The position numbers and the translations under genes are program-made. Shown here piece after piece: positions 54,918-64,000 of a DNA stretch of 64,000 nucleotides. The notes beneath the pieces are model-generated. The model did no database searches. It saw only the letters and a program-made list of their open reading frames with translations, and was not told the origin of the DNA. Location: positions 54,386,001-54,450,000 of the forward strand of contig CM060883.1 in assembly GCA_030762935.1 (NCBI GenBank). The letters run 5' to 3'. How positions within the stretch are numbered: position 1 is the first letter of the stretch; each line of letters starts with the position of its first letter. Source of the DNA: Hymenopus coronatus. Taxonomy: Eukaryota; Arthropoda; Insecta; Mantodea; Hymenopodidae.

Positions 54918-55797
54918 AAAAATCTGACGTGTTCCATTCACATGACTTTCTCTACATGTCTGTAACGAATTATTGTTAAAACTTACTGTTCTAGCTACTT
55001 CATTCTAATCGAGATAAACATTAACAGAAATGACCTTATTACTTGCTTCCTTGTAAGTAGAAGGGATATAAGGGAATATACTAGGCTAAAATGACAGTGA
55101 AATATTTTAAAATCTGGTTGCAATGTGGTTGAAATCCCTTTATTTGCTTGGCTAGAAGTTGCATTGTCAGGGGTAGACAAATTTCCCTGTGAGAAAAATT
55201 TAAATATTATAAAAAAGAAACAAATAACAAGGAATACCTAAAAATGGCCAACTCCCCCTCCCCGCCCCCAAATGGATAAGACATAAATTGTGTGTTTTAA
55301 CGAGATCTACATTTTTGTGTAGTAAAAGCTTGTCATTTTCTTACGGTTTACTAGTTATGTAACATTCAGCAAAATTCATCCAGAATTAAGAGTTCTTAAC
55401 TCCCAGAAAATTCAAAATATGCATTTTATTTGTCTTGTAAGTATATTTATCATACATTATTTAATCAAAATCGTTAGAGCAATTTTTGAGAAAATTAACC
55501 TTTTCGAAAATTGTTTCATGTTAAGGTTTGTTTGAGGTGGGGAATTTTCCTCAAAATCTTCGTATGCCATCTTTGGAAGAGCTAAACTTAAATACCTAGT
55601 TCGATATTTTATCAAATTTTCGTTTTTCAGAAACATGGACACACTGATACACGTACACAAAAATGGATCTTTTTCTAAAAATATTTTTTCGGATACAGGG
55701 ACACTAAAACGTGTATTTTCGTAAATCTCGGTATCGAGTTTTTGGCTGAAGTACGATACCTTATCTACCTATGCACCATGTACTATGTAGAGAAAGT
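54918..55797 (-). mobile_element. 0.87-kb repeat, reference full-length copy
   Basis: 880 bp with both diagnostic ends intact. The sense 5' end at 55797 reads ACTTTCTCTACATAGTACAT. The sense 3' end reads GTAGAGAAAGTCATGTGAAT then GGAACACGTCAGATTTTT at 54918. The 11-base motif at the 5' terminus and its exact inverse near the 3' end are clearest here. Confidence 0.9.
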
Positions 55798-56444
55798 AAA
55801 ATGGCACATACTGTGCAGGATTTATGGAGCAGAAAAGACTTAATGCCTTCTTCCAACCACGATTCAATTGTAGCTTTCCATCATGATGAGAAATGCTCTG
55901 TAATTTTACAGGTTGATTACTCAAGGAGACTTAGCATGATGGCAATTTCGCTTATTACTTCTCAGAAACTTGAGGATAGCAGGATGAGGAAGAAACCACA
56001 GTTAAGTTTTATTTGCTGGTTAAAGCAGAGTCCATGAGATAATGAAGATCTTGTTGGCGAGCATGAATGCCGCAATTGGTAATAATGGAGGGATATTAAA
56101 CCACACACATACACAGAGGTTATAAATGGAAATTAAGTACCACTCTTGTAGTCAGCAAAATCGTAATGGAAACAGTAGAGCAAGAAAAGCACCAAGAGAT
56201 TCAAGCAGATTACCACTTACTTTGTTCTCTCTTGTTTGCTTTCATCTCCAATGTCTAAGAAATCTACATTAACTTCTGTTTTGCTCGTATTTATTATTCT
56301 GATCAAGTTGCCAGTAAATGAATGAAAATCTCTATTATCTGAAAAAAAAATCAGAAAATCGGATGGTAACATTCTACATTAGTTACAGCAGCTAATACAC
56401 TGCTTTAAGAAATGAAACTGACCTCTTATAATGAAAATTAAATG
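55798..56444. other. Unassigned region
   Basis: No supported gene; a frame at 55771-56037 begins inside the repeat and lacks recognisable motifs. Confidence 0.45.
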
Positions 56445-56668
56445 GCATGTTATTTATGGACGCTCTTCAACTACTGTGGTTCTCAGCGTCCCATTCTATA
56501 CTGGGCGTGAAAGACCGTTTAATTTTGCTGAGAGGCCTCTTTTATCATGTTTGAGGTTCTTTTATGTGCCGTAGATCTACGACACGGGACCAACGACTTT
56601 ACTTCCCTCCCGAAGGAAGCCTGGATTGAACCCGCAACCTTGGGTGTATGAAGTATATCTACTAAAGT
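56445..56668 (-). mobile_element. SINE family A, internally deleted
   Basis: Antisense body GACGCTCTTCAACTACTGTG to CCGAAGGAAGCC is present, then a deletion removes the segment before the B box (GATTGAACCCGCAACCTTGG). The A box is lost. Confidence 0.85.
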
Positions 56669-57583
56669 CACTATTTTATAACACGTTTTGTAATGCATTA
56701 TTTTTCTAGATGGAAGGGAATTATAGTTTTGCTCTAAAGGAGTACTTTTTAATGTATAACATATTTATTTTAAAGCAATTGTGCAAAGAAAGAGTAATTT
56801 CTAAATAAAAACATTTAAGAAATGATTTATTTATTTAATATAACGCTCAGGTTGTTGAACAATTGTCATTAGCCTCCTGGCTTCGCAATACAGTTGATCT
56901 GTCCCAAAATTGCTGAAGAACATTCAAGAATGTTCTAGGATGTTCCCAGTTTTAAATGACACGGCATGTAATTTGGTGAGTTTAAAACTTACATCTGTGT
57001 AAATGGTGTGCTAGATAATCATGTTGTATTGTTTTTCGGAATGTTGCAACAGTTTCACTTCGAGGTAATTCTGTTATACAGCTTTTATTGCAGAGGATGC
57101 TGGCCCATTTCAGTTCTTTCAATTCTGAAGGAGGATCATTTAAGAAGTGAAGGAGGCGTCAGTATCCACTGTGGAGTGTCTAGAAGCCACGATGTTATAA
57201 TACGTTGCGTGTTAATGTTAAAGGTGCAAGGAAACGTTAGTTTTCCGAATGAAAGGAAATAAACCGCATTTTATTGAACCTTAAGCACCAAAAATATACC
57301 TGAGACATTATTAAAGCTTATAGTAGTATATTATGGTGAGTAAAAATATATAAATAAAAATATAGATATTACTAAATATAAACTAAATATAAACCAATAT
57401 AAACTAAAAATCATCTCTTACAATATAAGATCCAATTAAACAGAGTTACATAAAAATATTCCCATAAGTTGGTCTTAATTAAGGTCATTACGGTTCCAAT
57501 AAAATTCCTGTAAGTAACATGTCAGGTATTTTTAACAACACAGTGGTAGATATAAATCTTGTTATAGCGGTAAGCCTATAGAA
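56669..57583. other. Unassigned A+T-rich region
   Basis: No recognised gene or repeat family. Confidence 0.5.
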
Positions 57584-57632
<49 letters not shown>

Positions 57633-57645
57633 CTCTCTCTCTCCA
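57584..57645. repeat. (CA)n(CT)n microsatellite
   Basis: About 46 bp of CA repeats followed by about 14 bp of CT repeats. Confidence 0.95.
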
Positions 57646-57734
57646 CCGCGCATGTCCAGGTAATTCTTACAAGGTTGGTTACCACGACTCCAGTCAAGAA
57701 GAGGAAATGTGGTGTAAATAAATGTAAATGTCCT

Positions 57735-58013
57735 GTTATTTATGGACGCTCTTTAACTGCTGTGGTTCTCAGCGTCCCATTCTAAATTGGGCGTGAAAGA
57801 CCACTTAATTTTGCTCAGAGGCCTCTCTATCAGGTTTGAGGTTCTTTTACGTGCCGTAGATCTACGACACGGGACACACGGCTTTACTTCCCTTCCGAAG
57901 GAAGCCATGCTAAGGATTTTTACACCCCAAAAAATCCATCGTCCTCCCCCGGGTTTGAACCCGCGACCTTGGGTATATGAAGTCAGCATGGTAACCATTA
58001 CACCACGGAGGGA
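57735..58013 (-). mobile_element. SINE family A, full-length
   Basis: Antisense of the complete SINE: GACGCTCTTTAACTGCTGTG at the left, CCTTCCGAAGGAAGCC in the middle, then GGGTTTGAACCCGCGACC (B box) and TAACCATTACACCACGGAGG (A box) at the right. No clear target-site duplication. Confidence 0.92.
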
Positions 58014-58039
58014 ACACATACTGTCGAACATACGTACAG

Positions 58040-58054
58040 TGGTGTGTGTATGAA

Positions 58055-58097
<43 letters not shown>

Positions 58098-58555
58098 ACG
58101 CGTCTGTGAACAATGTAATACAAACAGAAAAGCCCGTTAAATACCAAACTTACTATTTACATGCAGCATCTTTGAAGGATACGACAAGAAAATCCCCCCA
58201 TCCCAAGTACTTGGAAACTTTTTCGAAAATTCTGATTTTCTCAAAAATTTCTTTAAAGATTTTAGTCAAAATACCATATGTTTAAGATATCTTTAACACA
58301 AGTAAAACATATATCTTGAATTTTCTGGATGTAGCGTCTCTTCATTCTTGGTGACGTAAGAGATAGACAAAATGTTACTCCATAAAAAATGTAGATCTCA
58401 TTAAAACACAACTTATGTCCATACAGTTTTTGTGGAGTTAACCATTTTTGAGAATACCTTGTTATTGGCTTAAATGTCCTAATACTTAAACTTCTCTCAA
58501 ACGGGAAGTCATCATTCCTTTTCTTTGTTTCTGTCTTTCTTCCAATGACGAAGAT
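58040..58555 (+). mobile_element. 0.87-kb repeat, partial, with expanded GT tract
   Basis: The family's own GT-rich tract appears to have expanded here (about 58057-58094, about 38 bp). AAATACCAAACTTACTATTT, GAAAATCCCCCCATCCCAAG and TTGTTATTGGC follow. Truncated at both ends. Confidence 0.72.
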
Positions 58556-58644
58556 GCTAATGAGGAAGGTTTTATAGCATATCATTACATGCCATAGAGG
58601 AATGCGCAATGCTTCACACGAAGTGGAATAGTTATTGCACCTTC

Positions 58645-58908
58645 CCCTGTGGTCTAGGGGTAACATCCAGTTTCCGGTTCTCAAGGTCGTGGGTTCAAAC
58701 TCTCCGGAGTACGATGGCTTTTTTCGGGGGTAAAGATCCTTAGCATAGCTTCCTACTGAAAGGAACTTAAGCCGTTGGTCCCTTGTAAAAGAACCTAAAA
58801 AGCCTGATAAAAAGGCCTCTAAGCACAATTAAGCGATATTTCACTTCCAAAATAGAATGGGACGCTGAGAACCGCAGCAGTTAAAGAGCGTTCATAAATA
58901 AAACCGAA
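58645..58908 (+). mobile_element. SINE family A, diverged
   Basis: Head CCCTGTGGTCTAGGGGTAAC and GGGTTCAAACTCTCC, then a body with a gap at the CGTGTCGTAG segment, ending TGGGACGCTGAGAACCGCAG and AATAAAACC. More substitutions than the 182 copy. Confidence 0.87.
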
Positions 58909-59021
58909 TTTAATTTAATTTTCCACTCGGCTCCTTCAATTTGGATATACATAATATGTAGACGAAATAGATAAACAAAGGTGATAGAACGCACATTTTG
59001 AAAAATCAGTATAACGACCTT

Positions 59022-59095
59022 CCTTCCTTCCTCCTTCCCTTCCTTCTTCTCTCCCTCCCTCCCTCCCTCCCTCTTTTCCTTACTTCCTTCCTGTC
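59022..59095. repeat. CCTT/CCCT simple repeat
   Basis: Tetranucleotide pyrimidine tract (CCTT)n then (CCCT)n, with interruptions. Confidence 0.9.
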
Positions 59096-59372
59096 AATTG
59101 TCTCATCTGAAGAAGTAAAATGCATAGTTATTCGAATTAAATTGAGGAATTGCATTACTTGATGAAATCGTCAATACTTCAGATTTTTTGGACGATATCG
59201 ACTGTATGTATCTTTAACAAAACAATATTCATGTTATTATTTACCATTAAATGGGATCTTAAAATGGAATATTATGTCCATATTGTAGAAGACCTGTATA
59301 TCATCCCTCTTTCAGTGAAATAAAATAAAAAGTCAGTTTATTAATATACTTGTTTATCGAAGAATATAAAGG

Positions 59373-59541
59373 CTACGCCGGGGCCGACTGGTTAGACTAT
59401 TCGCCTCTCGCCAAGGCGCCGGGTTCTCCAGTTTCCCCCGACATTCTATTCCATCGGTGCTCCATGTTCATACCATGCATCATTAGTGCCATCGCCTGCG
59501 GTGCTATATGTAGTAAAAGCGGTCGTTAAACACCAGAAAAA
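59373..59541 (+). mobile_element. SINE family C, internally deleted
   Basis: Head GCCGACTGGTTAGACTATTC, then GTTCTCCAGTTTCCCCCGAC, GTGCCATCGCCTGCGG and AAAGCGGTCGTTAAACAC, and an A-rich tail. The B-box region is missing. Confidence 0.78.
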
Positions 59542-59713
59542 ATACGAATATAGAAGTATATCAAGGTATTCATTGTAATTTTAATATTATTATATACTGA
59601 GTTCATTTTCTTTTATTTAATATGCGGCACTTTCACGTTATCTGCTAAAAAAAATTATAAATGTGGCTCAGACCCAATAGTGCTGAAATCTGCTCAGCAT
59701 TTAATTACACAAA

Positions 59714-60391
59714 TTAAAAACTTACGCGTTCCATTCACACGCCTTTCTCTACACCTGTGCAACAAATAATTATTTAAAAGCTAGTTCTTCTATATACTCC
59801 ATCCCAATTGAGATAAACAGCACAAGTGGTCGTATTACTTGCTTCCTAGTAAGCAGAAAGAATGCATTAGGCTAAAGCGATAATCAAGTCTTTTAAAAGC
59901 TGAATGTCATGTGATTGAAATTTGTCTCACTGCATGGCCAGGAGTTGACAAATTCCCATATAAGAAAACCCTGTAATTTAAAACTAAAACTAATAAGTAA
60001 TATCTTGGAAATGACCAACCTACGAAAAATGTATAGGACATAAACGAGATCTACATTTTTTGTTTTGCAGATTTTGATTATCCCTTACGGTTTAGCAGAT
60101 ATGCTAAAGTTATCCGGAATAAACAGGCTATTACCAGAAAATTCAAGATATACATTTCATTTTTCATGTACGGCATTTTAATAAAAATCCTTAGAGCCAT
60201 TATTGAGAAAATAAACATTTTCGAAAATTTTGCCATGTAAAGGGTAGTTTGGGGTGGGGGATATTCCTCAAAATCTTTGTGTCACATCGTTGGAAGAGAA
60301 TGAAATAAAATATCAAGTTTGATATATTACCGATTTTTCGTCCATGAGTTATCTTCTTAGAGACACGGACACACGGACCTTTTTCTAAAAA
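59714..60391 (-). mobile_element. 0.87-kb repeat, 5'-truncated
   Basis: 3' end AAAAACTTACGCGTTCCATT; ends at GACACACGGACC before the 5' palindrome. The next copy follows directly in the same orientation. Confidence 0.8.
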
Positions 60392-61272
60392 ATCTTATAT
60401 GTTCCATTCACACGACTGCCCCTAGCTGTTCTACTGTTGACTGTACTTACAAAATATTACCCTTTTATCTAAATCATATTAAATAGTATGAATATTATCA
60501 GAATTGGTCTTAGCACTTGTTTGCTTGCAAGTTGAAAGGATATAACGGATATACAGGCTAAAGCGCTAGTCAAATCTTTTAAAAGCCGATCGCTATAGTA
60601 ACATTTGCTTGTTAGGAGTAAACCAAAGAGACCCGAAAAGAAATATATATTCCCGTTTGAGAAATATCTTAAAATTGAAACCATAACATGGAATATCTCG
60701 GAAACGGTTAACTGTACAACAAAAATGGGAGTGAAATAAATAGTGTGATTTAACGAGAACTACACTGTTTGTGCAGTAAGTTTTTGTCTACCTCATACGA
60801 TTTCTCAGTTATTAAAAATTATACAAACGTCATCCATCATAAATAGATCTTGGAGACTATTCCCCATAATTCAAGATATACTTTAACTTGTCATAAAAAT
60901 ATCTCACTTTAATTAAAATCATTAGAACCATTTTTGAGAAAATAAAAATTTTCGAAAATTTTTCCATGTTAAGGATAGTTGGGGTGGAGAGATTTTCTTG
61001 AAAATCTTCATGTCGCATCCTTGTATAATATTGGTATTTAGCCGACTTTTCGTTTTTGAACTATGCTGCACACGCACACACACAGGCATCAAATTTAATG
61101 TATTGACTAGTAGAGTGAAGAGAAGACCTTATGGTCTTAACTCCAACCAGGATAAATAAGTAAATAAATAAATACTTATTTCTAAAAATGCTTCTGTTGT
61201 ATTCAGGGGTTCCGCTGAAATCTCGGTATCAAATTTTTGGATGGAATACAATAGCTTCTCTATCTATGACAC
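60392..61272 (-). mobile_element. 0.87-kb repeat with an inserted A+T segment
   Basis: 3' end AATCTTATATGTTCCATTCA. Near the GT tract about 75 extra bases (roughly 61095-61175, including AAATAAGTAAATAAATAAAT) interrupt the family order. The 5' end is worn (TAGCTTCTCTATCTATG). Confidence 0.78.
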
Positions 61273-61364
61273 AAATTGTGTGATATCTTTAATATACAGT
61301 ATTTTAATCAAAATCGTTAGAGCTATTTCTGGGAAAAACAAATATTTTAAACATTTTTCTTTTA

Positions 61365-61822
61365 GTTCCATTCTACTTATAAGGAACTAATTAATAACAT
61401 CTTTCTAACCTTTATCTCGATTAGCATGTGTTGAAAGAATAATTAGCTTTTGTAAGAAGTTTTTTTGTAGAGTAGCTGGAGAAAAAAATTTAAATGGCGT
61501 TTTATTTATTGACGCTCTTTAACTGATGTGGTTCTCAGCGTCCTATTCTATACTGGGTGTGAAAGACCACTTAATTTTGCTCAGAGGCCTCTCTATCAAG
61601 CTTGAGGTTCTTTTGCGTGCCGTAAATCTACGACACGGGACCAACGTCTTTACTTCCCTTCCGAAGGGAGCCATGCTAAGGATTTTTACGCCCAAAAAAG
61701 TCATCGTCGTCCGTGGGGTTTGAACCCGCGACCTTGGGTGTATGAAATTAGCATAGTAACCATTACACCACGGAGGACTACTAGCTAGAGAAAGTCATGT
61801 GAGTGTACCACCTCAGCTTTTT
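61365..61822 (+). mobile_element. 0.87-kb repeat 3' end with SINE A insertion
   Basis: TTCCATTCTACTTATAAGGA through GATTAGCATGTGTTGAAAGA to the GAGAAAGT site, where the SINE sits. It resumes GTCATGTGAGTGTACC and CTCAGCTTTTT. A small minus-oriented fragment of the same family (61274-61350) precedes it. Confidence 0.8.
61485..61781 (-). mobile_element. SINE family A with target-site duplication
   Basis: Full-length antisense copy. TAGCTGGAGAAA (61473-61484) and TAGCTAGAGAAA (61782-61793) flank it, one mismatch in 12, and the target lies in the GTAGAGAAAGT motif of a 0.87-kb repeat. Body and boxes match the 182 and 57735 copies. Confidence 0.92.
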
Positions 61823-62699
61823 ATTCATATAAATGATGAAAAGCACTGGTTAAAGCTCTCGTTTCTGTTTGAATCCATTAATGTTTAAATTATGAAGGCT
61901 AGTCCAGGGCTGAACTGGAGATATGGTAAACATGCTGTGCTTTTGAAACATAGTCAGCAATTTTGTGCTATTGTAAAGCCTTTTCCAACAATGCTGGTAT
62001 AGCCCCTTCTTATTCTAGTTATCGTTTTGTTTCTTTCCATAGCATTCAGGAGAACAACCACATCCGCCGCCGGGCGCAATGCAGACTGATGATGTGCTTT
62101 TGTTTCCAGTCTCTCTCACAACAGTTTACATTTTGGAAAATGAAGGTGGTCCCTATTTAACAAAGTGAGCCTCAATCAGCAATTCCAACGAACAACAAAA
62201 ATGTTACTGCAGTAGAGTAAATGCATATCTACCCGTAACAATGCGGAAATAGCCGCGGGAGTGCAGTCTTCCCTTTGACAAGTTGTGTGGGGCGCATGTA
62301 CCCGGCCCTAATATCGTTTATATTACTCGATTGGCGGACCGTGTATTTTCGAATGATTATTTACTATTCGTTGAAACCGCACCGCCCGTTTTCTGCAACA
62401 ACAATTCATTCTGCCCAAATCGTGTAGCGGTTTCGTTCATCACCATTCGTATTGCTTAATTTAGATTTGAAAAAAAAAAAAAATTCAGTAGCAGTGTGCG
62501 TTTTGTGGCCGAATAGCATGCTAGAAGAGATGAAGTGCGTGTTACTAAATGTCATAAACGATAAAATTAGGTCAATTTTGTAAATAATCCAACAGATTTA
62601 GTTAGAGGCCTTCGTTGTTAATCGGATAATCATGGGTTAGAACTTTGTAACCGGCGGTAATGGTCAGTTATGAGTAGGTCAATCTGGGATGTGGAAGCT
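61823..62699. other. Unassigned region
   Basis: No gene supported. Confidence 0.45.
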
Positions 62700-63599
62700 G
62701 TTAGTCACTGGGTGCTAGATTTGGCGAATAGGGTGGATGTTCAATCAATCCGAACTTTAATTCCCACATTTTTCCCATTGCAATGACTGCCACTTCATCA
62801 CTCAAACGTTGCAGTAAGCATGAGTAGTGGTCACCAGTGATACTTTTACCCTTTTCCAAGTAATCAATAAAAATAATTCCCAGTGCACCCCAGAAAACAC
62901 TCACCTTAACCATGTTAGCTAATAAAATTGAGCTTGCCTTTTTGGAGTTGGTTCACCTGGAGCAATCCACTGTTTTGACTGTGATTTACTTTCTGAAGTG
63001 TAGTGATGTAACCAAGTTTCATTCATGGTAATAAGCCGTCTCAAAACTTTTGATCAGGTGTTAACAAACGCGGCACCCATCTTGCACAGACCTTGTGAAA
63101 GCCAAAAACATTACTTAAAATATTACCTACACGTTCTGTTGATATGTTTACATCCTCTTCTATTTCAAACAACTTTAATCTGCGGTCTTCCAGTACTAAA
63201 TGATGAATTTTTTCAATGATCTCTCAGTTATCACTTCTACAGGGCGTCCAGAGCGAGGCTCATCACTAGTGCTCGTACTTCCCATTTTAAACTCTGCAAC
63301 CCACCTTTTAATCATTGAACATGAATAGGCAGAGTCTTGCAATGTACTATCCATTTCCTCCTTGATTTCTTTAGACGTTAAGCCTTTCAAATGCAAGTAT
63401 TTAATCACCGCTCGTTTTTCCAGATCTTCTATTCTCGTGAAAACTCTAAAATTGTGTTGTTTAAAATGCTCATTCGAAAACTAAACAAGCTATTATATGG
63501 ATACAAGCTAATCTACAGTTAAATTATTCGCTGTTACCGTCTAACTGGCCCAGTGGCGCCATATCTGTGTGAGCCCCGGGACTTATCAACCGACCCTCG
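62700..63599 (-). mobile_element. mariner element, 3'-truncated
   Basis: The sense 5' end at 63599 (CGAGGGTCGGTTGATAAGTC on the minus strand) is a mariner-type inverted repeat next to a TA at 63600-63601, and lies within a 0.87-kb repeat. The transposase relic runs leftward, but its last third and the second inverted repeat are missing. Confidence 0.82.
62701..63480 (-). pseudogene. mariner transposase pseudogene with lost catalytic residues
   Basis: Minus strand: FKQHNFRVFTRIEDLEKRAV, KYLHLKGLTSKEIKEEM, KRWVAEFKMG and EPRSGRPVEV form the N-terminal helix-turn-helix region (63480-63196). After frame breaks, MNETWLHHYTSESKSQSKQW follows, where the catalytic Asp of DETW is Asn. The final block is VFWGALGIIFIDYLEKGKS, LLQRLSDEVAV and LIEHPPYSPNLAPSD. 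The segment with the second Asp (HHDNAP.H) is deleted between RLSDE and MWELKF. It ends right after the third Asp region. Inactive at two catalytic positions. Confidence 0.88.
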
Positions 63600-63601
63600 T
63601 A

Positions 63602-64000
63602 TTACTTACTTGTAAGTAGAGAGAAATAAGGGAATACCCTAGGCTAAAACGATTTGAAAAAGCTGTTGCAATGCGCCTGACATTGTATTAATTCCAGGAC
63701 AAACCAACAGATATGAAACTAATTACAAACTTCCCGTTTGAGAAAGGTATGCATATTTTAAAATTGAAATTAATATCAAGGAGTATTTCTACAACAAAAG
63801 TGTATCCGAAATAAGTTGTGTGTTTTGACGAGATCTACATTTTTTGTGTCGTAAGTTCTTATCTATCCCCTAAGGTTTACCGGTTATCCAAAACTCAGAG
63901 TGCCGAGGATTTCAGAGGATATTCCCAACAAATTGAGGATATGCATTTTATTTGCCCTGTAAATATACTTAATACACAGATTTTATTCAAAATAGTTTGA
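63602..64000 (-). mobile_element. 0.87-kb repeat, running off the window
   Basis: Starts mid-family at TTACTTGTAAGTAGAGAGAA, interrupted at its left by the mariner, and continues through TAAGGTTTACCGGTTATCC to GTAAATATACTTAATACACA. The sense 5' end lies beyond 64000. Confidence 0.82.

Noticed and set aside
58262..58828. 188-residue minus-strand frame
   Set aside because: It runs through part of a 0.87-kb repeat and a SINE A copy in antisense, with no known domain.

Overview
The window is repeat-dense, A+T-rich animal nuclear DNA. I found no convincing host gene, rRNA gene or intact tRNA gene. What it holds is a set of transposable elements and their relics: a very abundant repeat of about 0.87 kb, several tRNA-headed SINE families, non-LTR retrotransposon fragments resembling the R1, jockey, RTE and R2/R4 types, a Penelope-like element with a GIY-YIG endonuclease, two mariners, another Tc1/mariner-superfamily transposase, and a non-autonomous hAT. 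This mix suggests an arthropod, but I cannot narrow it to an order. Nearly every coding region is broken by stops, frameshifts or truncation, so the window reads as decayed heterochromatin-like or intergenic DNA.

The dominant component is the 0.87-kb repeat. More than 35 full or partial copies in both orientations cover roughly a third of the window by my hand tally. Its sense 5' end is ACTTTCTCTAC followed by a palindrome centred on TATGTACATA. A short GT/GTCT-rich stretch follows. The inverse motif GTAGAGAAAGT lies about 28 bases inside the 3' end, which finishes with a small hairpin (ATGTG/CACAT) and CAGATTTTT. This asymmetric arrangement, plus head-to-tail copies, resembles non-autonomous Helentron-type rolling-circle elements (HINE/DINE-1-like). 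No protein in the window confirms that.

Layout: 1-7.2 kb, 0.87-kb repeats with a SINE insertion, a transposase pseudogene and a jockey-like tail. 8-10.9 kb, an R1-type LINE that keeps ORF1 and the endonuclease but has lost its reverse transcriptase, abutting a 1.3-kb trinucleotide repeat (10.9-12.2 kb). 13.4-19.7 kb, more 0.87-kb repeats around a mariner (15.65-16.9 kb). 19.9-22.3 kb, SINEs and an R2/R4-like C-terminal relic. 24.1-28.5 kb, a tandem triplication of a unit of about 1.4 kb whose junctions fall inside a SINE. 29.8-35.4 kb, a 58-bp satellite interrupted by a composite Penelope-like insertion (full copy, tandem partial copy, inverted partial copy). 35.7-37.3 kb, two head-to-tail 0.87-kb repeats. 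37.6-40.2 kb, a 5'-truncated jockey-clade LINE. 41.5-45.6 kb, an old RTE-like LINE split by a 0.87-kb repeat and a hAT. 45.7-64 kb, more 0.87-kb repeats, a LINE tail, SINEs, microsatellites and a second, dead mariner.

The nesting gives relative ages. SINEs, a mariner and an extra SINE copy sit inside 0.87-kb repeats with target-site duplications. The hAT and a 0.87-kb repeat sit inside the RTE relic. The Penelope complex sits inside the satellite. Family calls rest on reading motifs by eye; no database search was possible.
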